Notes: generated from the letters alone by a model not told the origin. A stretch of 64,000 nt of DNA from Arachis hypogaea (GCF_003086295.3 NC_092043.1:47954598-48018597), one strand, 5' to 3'. Shown: positions 1-11,949, counted from the stretch's first letter. Numbers and translations: made by a program.

Positions 1-958
1 AATTTATATAATAATAGCCAAAAGATATATTAAAATTTGTATTATTAATTTCGTTAGATCCCTCGAAGTTATTGTTTAAAAAAATTAGTATAATTAAATA
101 TTTTTTAAATATTTTTTATTCAATTTTTAGAAAAAAATGATTTTTTAAAATTTTTTAAATAACTGATATGTAAAATGAATATTCAAATTAATTAAATAAT
201 AATAAATTCTTAAAAAGATTGATTAAAGAATAAATTTTAAAAAATAGGTAGTAATTTTTTTTTAAAAATACTAATTTTATTTTCAAGTTGGGTTTTTAAA
301 AAGCCCAGCCCACAAGGGTTTAAAAAGTCAACAGCAACAATAAATTTAGACAAAAAAATAATAGTTCGATAAGACAATAAAATCAATATTTAATTTTATT
401 GTATATAACTATATATTAGATTTTCATTTGTTATAAAACCATTTATTTTTAACGCTTAAATTGATAAGTAGAGACACAAGAACTATATTATATCTAAAAT
501 TATTGCTCTTTTTATTTATTTTTTTCTTGAGGTAAGTAACATACTTCAACCATGTTTAACACAAAAATTAGTCATCAATTAATTATTATGTAAAAATATA
601 TATTTAGCATTCATAAAAAGATTGATTATGCTGTAAAAAAAAGTTTTGGCTATTCTGTTATGATAAATTTTATTATTGTTCTATTATGTCAGGTTTGATT
701 ATTTTAATAATTAAATATTTTACTAAAAATTATAAAATAATATATATAAATATACACAAATATATAATAAATAATTAAAAAAAATCATAAATATTCTCTC
801 TCGTTTCAAACATTCTTCCGAAATTATCTTTGTCTTTGTAAACAAACACCACCTTAATATATTTAGATGTAATTTCACGTAAATACATTAAATTTCAAGT
901 TTATAAATTAGTAAAAAAGACCTTTATTTATTTGATTAAGAAATTAAAAATGATGTAC
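1..958. other. AT-rich edge, probable intron of the permease gene
   Basis: No coding exon is visible. The stretch follows a good splice donor (GT after 959, minus strand), so it is most simply read as the start of a long intron of the amino-acid permease gene. The exons for the C-terminal half would lie left of the window, or have been lost. Confidence 0.5.
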
Positions 959-3900
959 CTGAATTTCAATGAGAATAAAAGAATATGAATATGCAAAGGC
1001 AATGTTTCCAAGAGCTAGAAATATCCCCCACACTTTATCAATCGGTAATTCTCCTTTAGCTCCTGCTATGGTACCCATTACAGTACCATTTTCTGTTTCA
1101 AGAACCAACCATAAAAAAATATTAGCCAATAATTAATATAATTTTACTATACTCCTCTAAATCTCAAAATGATAAGCCACTTTTATTTTTTATGCTATAT
1201 TATTCATAAATTGTATAAAAATTCCAATTTATGATTCCTGAACTTGAAAAAATATTTTTTTAAAAAATAAAATATTAATTTAATTCTTAAAATAATTATT
1301 TTTAATCTTTACTCATCAACCAACCATTAATATTTTACTAATATATCATGTTTAGCAATATATTAGTATATCACATGAATGAAACTTTTTTGAATCAAAC
1401 CGTATTTTTTTTTTTAAATACAACTTTCAGTTTAATTTATGTTTAAATATAATTTCGATTTAATTATAATATAAGTATGTGAAAAATAGAGAGAAAAACT
1501 TGATGTAGGAAAAGACATATATAACCTGCCATTTTGATAATTCCAAGAATAAGACCAATTATGGAATATGTGAAGGACATGACTGCAGCAAGTATTGAGA
1601 GCCATGAAATATTATGAAAATCAGGAAGTTGAGAGAAACCAAGTTGGATTATTCCAAACCCCATTAAGTAACGGTTGCCATAAATAATACATGGGTCTTT
1701 TCCTTCAGATGAGTATATGCAATGAATCTTTGTTATTGCCCTGCCAAACAAACCATGTTAAATTTCATTTAAAAAATAATGCAAGTAATGCAATAGGATA
1801 AAGTGTTGTAACTAATCCTATCAATTTCTTGATATTGAAGTAATTTTAGTAACATGATGACTAAGCTTGATTTAATTAGTCCTCTCAAATCTCATATGTA
1901 ACTCAATTTGGTCCGTCAAATTTTAATTGACTTATATATATGATGGTCAAATTAATTCTGCGACTTAGTTTGGCTTCTTGATTTCAAATGACCCAAAATA
2001 GTTATTAAAATCCGACTTTGTTATCCAAATTCGATCTTCAAAATTTGATGATATGTAATTCAATTTGACATTATTTTAATCCCTCATGTAACATGTTACA
2101 CCTTCACGAAATTTATGGAATGACAACGAAAAGATCAAATTAAATTATGTCGTCAAATTTGAATGACCAAATTAAATTGTGGAGTTAAATTTTTGTTTTG
2201 ATAGGTTATTATGCTAATTAATAATTAAGAGACTGAATTGAATCACTCGAAAAATTTGAGACCAAATTAATAAATTCTTATTCCAATTATTTATTTCTCT
2301 AGTATTACCCAAGAGTTAGATTTTTTTTGAAAATATTTAATAACAAAAAAAATTAGCTAAAATAAGTCAGAACTTGCTTTATTTAGTACTTATTAATTGC
2401 TGTAACAATTAATAAATATTAAATAATATAAATTTTGGCTATTTTTTTTGTCTCTTTAGTATTACTGATTTTTGTTATTGTAAATATGTAATGACAACCT
2501 ATATTTGATCATGTTAGCTTAAGAAAGTTTTACAAATTAAATAGAAATTAAACTCATTTTTCAAATTAAAATTAAATCTAGTGAACTATGACTAATTGAT
2601 TTGAGTTCACATAGTAAGAGGCAATAGTCGTAGTAGTCAATTTAAATTATTCCAAATCAAAATATTCAAATAATATCAACTGAAAGATAAAAAGTTAGGA
2701 TTAATAACTGAACTTACATCATGCTAAGGGAGGCACCAATTGTATATCCTATTGTAGTTCCATAAAGATTTGCATATTGTATTATCCCACAAAAATAAAC
2801 ATTTTTCCCTCCTGCAATGGTATGGCATATGCAACATTTATGTGACTATAGAGTTTTAAAATTATTCACTCAATTGAATCAAAAGAGATGAAAAATATTT
2901 TTCACATAATCTACTCAAAACATATATAAATAATTATTAACATGACACATCATATTGTAAAATAGTTTTGTTAGGGAATTAACTTTAATTTTGTCACCCA
3001 ATAATCAACCCACAAAATAATAGTAATAGATGCTCAAAGGTTAAGGAGACAAAAAGAGAAATCTAAAAGAAAAAAAAATGTTATTTAAAAAAATTGATTC
3101 CCAATCTTTTTCAATTAAAATTCACTTCAACCTATTTATTTATTCGGATCTTATTTTAAAAAATCGTCCAATTAAAATAAAAAATGCTATTTGTACACCA
3201 AAATCAGCTACTAAAATCAGCCACCAATGTATAAATACATTGTGTGATTTAATTTATTTTTGATATGTATTTATATTCCAACATGTATTTTATACTGTGT
3301 CTGACTTTGGTGGTTGATTTTGGTATACATGTAGCATAACTCGATAATTTTAGGTTGTCAATCAAGATCAATATAAAATTCACTTAAGATGAATTTTTGT
3401 TGAGTTTATATTTTAAATATTTTTTTAATAAAATTTTGAATATTCTTATTTTTAAAAGTTTTAGATTTTTTTTTCTTTATATTAATGTTAATTGCATATT
3501 ATCTATACAATGTTTAGCTTTCAAGATTTTTTTTATTATTAAATTACTTAATATAATACGTAACATTTATTTTTTACATAAAAATTTGCTCAAACAATCA
3601 TCATATCTAACACAGTTTTGTTTGTATTTACCGAGAATGTTGCCAATGGCTTCCATGTAAGTGTAGCTCCTCTTGCCAGTAATGGGGTCCCCAGCACGAT
3701 AACACTTTGCAAGAAAATATGAAGTATACAAAGTGACAAGACTAAAGAAGATCATAATAATAGGGCCAGCAATCCAGCCTAATTGTGCTATTGACCATGC
3801 TAATGATAAAACTCCAGATCCAATCACTGCTGTTATTATATGAGAACTTGTTGTCCATACAGTTCCTGCATAACAACATTCACATAATGGTGTGTGTATA

Positions 3901-4050
3901 TATACATAAAATATTGGATTTGGAACATGGATTGATGGAATATGGATGTGTACCGGTTCGTTGTGGCCGGCCGTCGTCGTCGCAGAGTTCTTTAGAGATG
4001 CCAAGGGTGGTGGAAGAAGTGTTTTTCAAAGATTCTACTTTTTCAATCAT
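959..4050 (-). CDS. amino-acid permease (AAP family), 5' half, partial
   Basis: Plasma-membrane proton-coupled amino-acid transporter of the AAP branch of the AAAP superfamily. Five exons are supported: 3954-4050, 3632-3865, 2718-2811, 1526-1740 and 959-1092. They join in frame to 258 residues, against about 470-490 for the family. The start at 4050 opens MIEKVESLKN and leads to the hallmark DDDGRPQRTGT, which spans an 88-bp first intron. Then come VWTTSSHIITAVIGSG, the SYTYMEAIG helix region, IGYTIGASLSM, LSILAAVMSFTYSIIG and FAYSYSFILIEIQ. The last exon ends on CAG followed by GTACAT, where family members continue with DT and the second half of the carrier. The ATG at 4004 is in the wrong frame and reads through intron 1. 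Family assignment is secure. Whether the gene is complete cannot be judged here. Confidence 0.88.
1868..2280. repeat. foldback element in permease intron
   Basis: The two ends are imperfect inverted copies: a left arm starting TGATTTAATTAGTCCTCTCAAA and a right arm ending near AATTTGAGACCAAATTAATAA. The interior also repeats short AAATTGACCAAATTAAATT-like motifs in both orientations. It lies in the intron between exons 3 and 4 (1741-2717). No clean target-site duplication was seen, so the superfamily is unknown. Confidence 0.45.
3185..3336. mobile_element. MITE-like foldback (about 152 bp) in permease intron 2
   Basis: The ends are near-perfect inverted repeats: TGCTATTTGTACACCAAAAT on the left, and the right end read in reverse gives TGCTACATGTATACCAAAAT, with the match running on through CAGCCACCAA versus CAACCACCAA. 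Size and structure fit a non-autonomous DNA transposon. The target duplication is unclear. Confidence 0.6.
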
Positions 4051-4281
4051 TGTTGGATGATGATGTATAAAATAAACACCAAGATTGACAAGAATCTAAA
4101 TTTCAAGTCTTTTTGTACTGTTTTTGAGAAGACAATTCGTAAGTAGTGCTGCACTCTTTACTTTATCTGAAATATATTAGTATTTGTTAGGTGTTTAGAC
4201 TTTTACAAAAATAAAATTTTTTGAAAACTTACAAATATTGAGAAAACAAGTTCACATATTTATTCATCGCGTTTGTTATTT

Positions 4282-4407
4282 GGTGGAAACTCAGGTGCAG
4301 TCGACTTCACGTGAAGTTGATACCTAAGAACGGTTAGATGATTTGATTGATTTGACTAAATTTTCATCTAACGGCTCTCAAATATCAACTTCACCTGAGT
4401 TTTCACC
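4282..4407. mobile_element. Mutator-like MITE with a perfect 9-bp target duplication
   Basis: A 126-bp foldback element begins GGTGGAAACTCAGGTG and ends with the inverse of GGTGAAAACTCAGGTG. The interior continues to fold around the CATCTAACGG / CCGTTAGATG arms. It is flanked on both sides by the same nine bases, TTGTTATTT (4273-4281 and 4408-4416), the length made by Mutator superfamily transposases. It sits about 230 bp upstream of the permease start codon, so it may lie in that promoter. Divergent copies occur at 50137-50252 and 54675-54786. Confidence 0.8.
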
Positions 4408-4416
4408 TTGTTATTT

Positions 4417-5847
4417 AGCAACTATTATTGTTTAACAAATCCGCAAAGAATCTTGAATAATTATATAGCTAAATTCTACAAAAATCACAAAGTATAATAG
4501 CAAGAACAATAATATAGTTGCGTACCAAATGCAGAGTTCTTGTTTCTTCCCAATTATTATTTGATGATCTTTGTGTGGTTATAGAAATGCAGTAACGGAT
4601 TGAAATGGCAATAAATTGTAGTTTGGACCCAAAGGTTGTGTTTGGAATAATTCAATACTCTTTAGGAATATATATGAATCCCTTTTAATTGATGAAGATT
4701 TCAATCAGTGAAGGACGTCTTCAATCTTAGAGAAAGAAAGAAAAACAAACACAGTTTTAAAGGAACATTAAGGGTTATTTGAAAAAATATGGTGATAATC
4801 TTTTGACCAAAGTAAAACTTTGTTGTAATTTTATTTTTTTCAGTGTAATTTTTTGTATTTAACTTGCTAGTTTTTCCTTGCTTTTAGGCTTACAGTAGTG
4901 GACTTGCTGATTTTACTCCTTTCCCTTCTTTGTTCGGTTGAGCAGAATAAATTAGTGAAAATAAGTTTATCAACTTAACTATATTTTTGGTTGGCCAAGT
5001 CAAGCATTTTAAAACTGTTTTTTTCTTTTTATAGTAAATTTTATGCTAGATAATTCAAGTTAAAACTGAATTATAGTTCTTGAATGTAGGGCTTTTTTTT
5101 TTCGATAATTGATAAGAGAGTATCTATTTCTTAAAAGAGGGAATAAAATATCAAATAAAAAAGGAAAATAAGAAGTTATAAAAGTTTGCACTTTGCACAC
5201 ATAAAACACATAGTTTGTACTTATATTTATACACATACATGAGTTAATAGTGAAAAAGCAACAAAAGCTGAAAAAACAGCAATACAATCTGCATGATGAT
5301 ATCTTCATTTAATCAACTCAGAATATACCAGGATATAAATTACAAAGTAACAACCCCTATTTTTGAAAAATATTAGAATCCTAAACATACTAAAATGAAG
5401 ATAAAAAATGGCCTAATGTAAGAAAATGTAAAAACCAATCCTTTTAAGAGTTCAAAAGGGGTAATTGTTTAGGCTTCCAATATTATGAAACAGTGATGCT
5501 TGTCAGGACTTGAAGTCTTCAACATTGTAATTGTCATAATTGACAAGAAATTATTTATGATATCCAAATAAAGGAAAATCCAAGTGCTTGTCTTATATAA
5601 TGCTCAGAAGCTAGAACAGAATAATTAGCTTTATCCAGGAGAAGAAAACATGATGGAACCAATAACTTGATATAACAAAACAATGAATAAATATTTTTCA
5701 AGTTTCTATGAAATATTGTGAAAAATTATAACTTTGTCATTCACCCTAGCATGACATAATATGTGTCTTGAATGTTAGAATAAAAAGCAATCAAATGGGA
5801 GATTTTCACAAAGAAGGTGACCAAGTCACAATTTTCTTACATCTTTG
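4417..5847. other. intergenic, upstream of permease
   Basis: AT-rich sequence between the permease 5' end and the glucosylceramidase remnant. The part below about 5800 may hold further decayed exons of that remnant (a stretch near 5720-5800 weakly recalls the next expected segment). No open gene or clear element was seen. Confidence 0.5.
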
Positions 5848-6639
5848 AATTAAAATGATCACCAGTAAACTCAGAAAGTCCTCCAACAGAAATCCAAATG
5901 CATACATCAATTGTTTGCATTAAGCACCCCAAGGACCAAGAATAGGATAAAACATTAAAACACCAACAGTGTAATAGTAAATAGTCAACAAAAAAGTTTC
6001 ACTTACAATCCATGTGAAAAGCAAGGTGACATCTGCTGTTGTTTTTCCAAAATTATTTAACTGCATAAATAACATTCATTGCATATTAAGAGCAACATAT
6101 GTATCAAATTCTAACTAAAAAAGAAATTGAAGTGACTCTTGCCTACCACGAAAGTAAAAACTGGTGCAGGAAAGCTACTCTCCTTGTAATTATGGGGTAT
6201 AATAGGTGAGATCTGAGGACAAACTATTCTCAGTGCTGGGTCAGGTTCTGCATTTGGAACAAAATTATAGAGGAGATAATCAATGTAAGGGATAAGGTAT
6301 TTACAATTAATATCATAATGCACTTGGAATTTTGGAATATATGACTACCCCATTTTACCTTCATATATTGTCCAAGCCTTTGGGTACAATGCATGATATG
6401 TGGATTTGTCACCACTCAGATTCCAATCCCATGATTGAATTCCTGATACTGGGTTTTCTCTGAACGAAATTGAAGTAAATTTTTTAAAAGAAATTAATTT
6501 ACAAGAATAAGCTTAAGAGAATGATAAATTAGTAACTGGTAATTTAGAAGGCAATCTATAAATGTTTACCTTAATATATCTGGCTTCCTGCACATAGTAC
6601 ACTTGAATATTTTTCACCACTTGGACGCGAAACGAATAC
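5848..6639 (-). pseudogene. truncated GBA2-type glucosylceramidase remnant
   Basis: Five exon pieces match non-lysosomal glucosylceramidase (GBA2 family, which removes glucose from glucosylceramide): 6570-6639 (VFVSRPSGEKYSSVLC), 6359-6459 ([32 protein letters not shown]), 6147-6247 ([16 protein letters not shown]), 6007-6060 (GKTTADVTLLFTW) and about 5848-5905 (SVGGLSEFTGDHFNSK). Splice signals are kept around the middle exons. The first exon has lost one base after SSVLC, so the expected RKPEIL-like end is out of frame and runs into a stop. The last piece has no AG acceptor. The N-terminal region and the whole C-terminal catalytic domain are absent. It is a short segmental fragment of a gene that is normally over 900 aa, so a functional product is very unlikely. 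Confidence 0.8.
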
Positions 6640-8342
6640 CTGATATTATTAGCAGCAGCAAGCAAAGAAATAAATTTGGTTATGAATGTCCTTTTTCTTG
6701 ATAAACAAACTATTATCAACCTTAAAGTACCTTGGACTAAGTAAACTGCATGAGAATTTTACATTTATATTGTCAGAAAAAAATAGCTTCAAAATACCTA
6801 TACCTAACCGTGATGTAACGCAGCAACAAAATAGCTTCAAGTGCAAATTAAATTAAACTCTCGCATCTAAATTAGCTTATTGGAATCATAACAAGAATAA
6901 TGCACTAAATTAAACTAAAGCATCAAGTCAAAGACACTCAAGATCATAAAGGTTCTATAATGAAACAAAGAGGTGAAAGCAAGGAGTTGAGAAAAATACC
7001 TATGGCAAACGTTCTCTAAGGATAAAAGACATAAAAAAGATTAATGGAAAATCAAAAGAGAAAGAATGGCTTGAACACTACTCAAGCAAGAGAACAAAAA
7101 ATAGATGAGATAAGACAATAATGCAGGACAAGTAAAAACTGACATATTATACTTAATGAACAATTTCAATAATGAATTCAATGATGGTGGCAATGAATAT
7201 GAAAATAACTGATTAGATACATTGTAAATAAGATTCAAACAAGTATTGTGAATCATATTTTCTGTGATTAAATAAAACAAATTACATAGAAATTTATTCA
7301 ATAATTACATATGGAAAGTGTACACACTATATAACATAGAAAGATATCATGGAAAATATATAACTTAAATTGAAGTATGTTCTATGAATTTGCCTTTTCT
7401 TTTCTCCTTTATGGAATGAAAATAATTTTCTTCTATGAACAACCGATAATTCTATTACATCTTGTCTTCATTTTCGTATTTAAGGCTGTCATGATAAATA
7501 TAATTTTCACGATAATTCTATTACAAAAGTCACTTATTCTCGTTCATCAAAAAGAGGCAATAATAACATTAATAAAACAAATTTTTATTACTGCCATCAT
7601 GTAAATACAACACAGCAAGTTAATTGGAGTAATTGTGTAAATACAATTACTTAACAAGCTAATGAGTATCAAATACTTTGTCTATAATCTAATTAGTGTC
7701 AAGCTCTTCTTTTTCAACTCTTTTTCAATGACAACCAAATAAAATATGAAAAAGAAGTAATCATTAATAAAGGTATAAAATTACCTAAAAGTATTTTATA
7801 ACTATTTTTTATGGATCAAATACTTTTAAAATTCTTCTACATATCTGTTTAAAAAGATACATCTTTTCTACCAAAAGTCTCTTCGGAATAGCCATCAAGA
7901 CTTTAGATAAAATCTAGTTCACCGTCCCCTTCGGCATTGCCATCAAGGCCGGAAAACTAGAAAATCAAATATTATTAATAAAAAGGTTATAAATCACAAT
8001 TACATCTATAATGATCGTCTTACCTACATCATTATTTTTTCAAACATATCTTCCGGGCATTGTTCATTTACAAAACTAGCTAACAATTAACTTGAACTAG
8101 ATATGTGCAACCTAAATAAAAATCTTTAAACCATTTACATGTTCTTCCTCCTTTAAGCAAATCCTCCATCCGTTAAAAAGGTTGAATTAGGGCACAATTT
8201 CTACATTGAAAAACAATTAAAACAGTGTAACTATTATGAATAATAACTTAAAAGAGTTTAAAATAGTCAATTAAATATTTTCTATATTAGTAGAAATTGA
8301 ATTAGACAAAGTAATTGAGAGTAAAAAAATGACTTACAATGA
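6640..8342. other. intergenic
   Basis: AT-rich sequence with no recognisable gene. Two short related stretches (about 7871-7896 and 7923-7950, sharing CTTCGG..T.GCCATCAAG) form a small local duplication of unknown origin. The open frames here are short and low-complexity. Confidence 0.5.
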
Positions 8343-10446
8343 TCAAATTACATCAAAAATGCTTTTCCTTAACTTTTTTCCTTTAGCTAATTCTTCTTGA
8401 TGTAAAAAATGTTTCTGAGCATGACTGGAAATTTGACTAGGAGTTTTTGTTTTTACATAATATTCTGAAATTCTTTTCCAGTGTGAGCCTTCTTTTTGCT
8501 AAAAATTTTTAAACAAAAGCATAAACTATTTAATTAGTAACGATATTTTTAGATATCAAACAATTTTTTTTTCCTTTTTGATTTTTAGTCCAACTAAAAA
8601 CCTTATTATGCCAACCACGGTCAAAACAAAATAAATTTAGCAATCAATAAAAATTACTTTAGAATTCGCTCAAATTACTAGTTATTGATGCATAAAAACA
8701 CTGATGTATGCAAGCTTTAATTAACAAGAGAGCAGTGAAGTAGATCTTGCAAAAAAGAGGTGCTAGATTTATATATTGTAGATAACATACAATCATCATG
8801 GACAAGTTAGAGATATATCTAAATCAGGAGAATTGCTTCTATATGTTGATATTAGTTGCTTCACATCTTTTTTTGTAAATACCAATATTCAACAAAATAA
8901 TAAATAAATAAATAAATAAGAGGTAAAAAGAAGTAATATAATAATAAATACCTATGTTCATCTTCAGTCCAATGATATCCTGTGTTTGTTGGTGCTGCCT
9001 CCTCTTGTGCAGTTGGCACTACCTCCTCCTCTGCAGCTGGCACGACCTCCTCCCTGCGATGATAATAAACAAAATATTAAAAAGTTCATTGTTTATTAGG
9101 TTTGTTCATAAAATTTATAAGAAAAAAGAAATATAGAATAAGTAAACAGAAATAAAGAGTACGAGAAATAAACCTTGCGAAATAAAAGGGGAATTATTAA
9201 ACTACTCTTTTACTTTAGTCTATGACAACAATAAAGAAGTTTCGTAATCCACAAATTCAGCTCAATAGAATACATAAATTTAAATACAATTTTAGTCTAT
9301 TAAACTATTCTTTCACCTTAATCTTTGATAATAATAAAGACGTCTCGTGGCTCACAAATTCAGCCCAACAAAATATATAAATTTAATTCTAATTTATTTT
9401 GTGATTTTAAATTAAAAAAATTGTAATTGAATTTATGTATTCTGTTGGGCTGAATTTGTGGGATACAAGACTTTTTTATTGTTGTCATGGATTAAGGTCG
9501 AAGAATAGTTTAATAAGAATGAAAATATTGAGAATACGGACCTGTGATGATGATGAGTCGAATAAGGGTGTGATGGTGGTGGTGGTGTTGTTGCATTGAT
9601 AGGGATGGAGAGAGGGTTGTGTTCCATCATGATGGTCATTGTATTGATGTCGTTCATCAGCTTCTGAAAGCGTTCTTGCAGCTGTGTCGGGGTCCTGCCG
9701 GGGAGACGAGCAGCCACGGCCTCCCAGCGGTTCTGGATATCATCCTGAAAACAACTGGTAATAATTGACTCAAATGCTTTGTTCTCCTCCCAAGTCCAGA
9801 CCGAAGCTTGAGGTTGAAGTGGTTGATGACCACCGACATCGGGAATCAGCTCTAACATGTTTCTACTGGTGTCCCACTGAGTCTGAGGCTGAGGCTGAGG
9901 TGGTGGATAACCACAGGTGTCAGCGAAAAACTCATCCGTCAGCGTCCTTACTATATCCGTCTGAGATTGAGACTGAAGTGGTTGATTACCACACACGTCA
10001 ATGGCACGTGACTGAGACTGAGACTGAGACTGAAGTGGTTGAGAACCAGATAATGGGCTTCCCCAATAGTGCTCTGTCCTCTTCATAACTTCCGGGAAAC
10101 ACTCATCAATAACTGGCTGAGGTGGTTCATTACCACTCACGTCCATGGCACATGGCTGAGGCCGAGACTGAAGTGATAATGGGCTTCCCCAATAGTGCTC
10201 TGTCCTCTTCATAGCTTCTGGGAAACACTCATCAATAACCGGCTGAGGTGGTTGATTACCACTCACGTCCATGGCACACGGCTCACCTACATTGTTTTCG
10301 TCCCCATTCCAGACGGGCTCAGGCAGAGGCGGACACTCAAACTGAAACTGCGGTGCTTCATCGTCGGCATCAAAGTCTATCATATCCCACGGGTCTTTGA
10401 TATCCCATGGATTCATCATTGCAGAATCTGATTGCTCTTCACTCAT
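8343..10446 (-). CDS. DIVARICATA-like MYB/SANT transcription factor
   Basis: Four exons are proposed: 9542-10446, 8952-9053, 8562-8601 (40-bp micro-exon) and 8343-8498. The phases close exactly to a 400-aa protein. Residues about 217-267 are the first SANT domain (VWTWEENKAFE, WEAVAARLPGRTPTQLQERF). The second MYB domain is built from three exons: HWTEDEHR (W330), the micro-exon giving RFLVGLKI, and EGSHWKRISEYYVKTKTPSQ with SSHAQKHF at 373-380 in place of the usual SHAQKYF. This architecture is that of DIVARICATA/R-R type nuclear regulators. The N-terminal 200 residues are acidic and Pro/Gln-rich and hold a tandem protein repeat (57-91 and 99-133, beginning CAMDVSGN). The linker before domain 2 is Glu-rich. 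The micro-exon donor lies in an A-rich run and lengthens the usual loop (KKEKK), so that boundary is the weakest point. The gene could be a diverged or poorly expressed copy. Confidence 0.75.
9195..9515. repeat. two direct plus one inverted copy of an ~90-bp unit in the MYB gene intron 1
   Basis: About 90 bp starting TTAAACTA.TCTTT.AC occurs at 9195-9292, again in the same direction at 9299-9390, and a third time inverted at about 9427-9515. Copies 2 and 3 both contain the CACAAATTCAGCCCAACA motif. The pair 9299-9515 looks like a foldback element with ~90-bp arms, and copy 1 is an extra tandem arm. All of it lies within the intron at 9054-9541. Confidence 0.65.
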
Positions 10447-10835
10447 TCTTCTTCTCTTCTTCTTCTCCTCCTTCTTCTTTCTTGGTTTCCTACTTTTTCT
10501 TCTTTCTTGGTTTCTTATTTTTAGATATAGTATTTATTTATTGATGTAAGTTTCACTTTCTAAGATAGAGTGTGTCAATTAATTTATATTACATTATGAA
10601 TAAAAATTAAATAATTTTATTTTAAAAATTCATTTTAGGATTTTTTTTATCTTTTGTATTATGTAAATGTAGATAATTTTAATTAAAGCAAAAGACTCTC
10701 AGAACTCAGAAGGCATTAAAGATAATTTTTTACTCTAAAATTAATATTTTAATCCAATTTTTTAAATTACAAATTATCTTTTTTTTTTCCTTTTTGGATA
10801 AACGGGACTGAAGCTCAAAGAGAAGGAATTAAATA

Positions 10836-11241
10836 ATTGTAACTAATCGGGATAGTATATTTGACTCATTTAGATTACATAATTTTTTTTTTTTTGATAC
10901 TCTGTTTCGCTCTTTATACAATATACTTTAATTACAAATTATCTATTTAAATAAAAATAAAAAATAAAAGAGTTGACTCTATTTAAATTTTATGTTTTCA
11001 ATGCAAAATTCTTCTAAATTAACAATAACAAATTATTGTTATTGTAACTAATCAGGGTAGTAAATTTCACTCGTTTAGATTACATAATATTTTCTTTTTT
11101 TGATACTCTGTTTCGCTCCTTATACAACATACTTTAATTACAAATTATCTATTTAAATAAAAATAAAAGAGTTGATTCTATTTAAATTTTATGCTTTCAA
11201 TACAAAATTCTTCTAAATTAATATCAAATCAAATTATTGTT
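10836..11241. repeat. tandem duplication, 2 x about 205 bp
   Basis: Units at 10836-11040 and 11041-11241 are nearly the same: both run from ATTGTAACTAATC through GATACTCTGTTTCGCTC to TCTTCTAAATTA. They differ by scattered substitutions and by a small A-rich indel. Non-coding, upstream of the MYB gene. Nothing further is recognised between 11242 and 11950. Confidence 0.75.
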
Positions 11242-11949
11242 ATATAGACAAAAAGTGGTTAACTTCTACACCTCAATCTCAACAAGAAACCAATTGATCA
11301 TTGCTACTTTTGATTTAATTAAGTAAAGATCAACCAAGAATCTACTATGGATAAAAATAAATAATTATAGGAATATTTTAGAGCACAGGTTCTGGAAGAA
11401 GAGTATTGTGAATGGTGGGGAAGAGTGAAGCAAGTCTTCAAAGCCATTGGAATTGAATTGCACAGTGACATGACAAGGTTAAGCGCGTTAATTGTAAAAA
11501 TTGAACTCATTTGTTACCGTTATTTTTATTAGTAGTTTCAAATGTTTGAGGTTTGAAAATCAAACGGGTCATCTAACCAGTAAAATTAGATATTAAAAAA
11601 TTTAATCCAAATTTAATTAGGATTTTATTGGATATAATAAAATAATATATTAATATATATAAAATATTTTTAAAAAATAGATTTAATTTTTTTGTAGTTT
11701 ATTATTTTGAATCGATTAACTGTTAAAATATATATCAGTTTAATTAGTTAATCGATTTTTTTTTAATTAATTTTCTGTCAAACGATATATATTAAATCGA
11801 ACTAATTTAACGGAATGGAACGGATTAATTTCAATCTAATTTTTAATAGTATGGTCATGTTTGTTCATTTTAAAAAATAAAAACTTAGAACAAAAAGTTT
11901 TTGATAAATTTTTTACAGAGATTTTTTTATATTTACGACAATATATAGA

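Noticed and set aside
3567..4004. Open frame starting MASLKNSATTT on the minus strand as the permease N-terminus
   Set aside because: It reads exon 1 in the wrong frame and runs through the 88-bp intron. The start at 4050 gives the family motif DDDGRPQRTGT with proper splicing.
9765..10088. Plus-strand frame opposite the MYB gene
   Set aside because: Shadow of the Gln/Pro-rich coding strand, with no independent support.
11319..11510. Possible small gene (plus-strand EEEYCEWWGRVKQVFKAIGIEL-like reading)
   Set aside because: The short reading frame looks protein-like, but no family was recognised and there is no convincing start codon or splice context.
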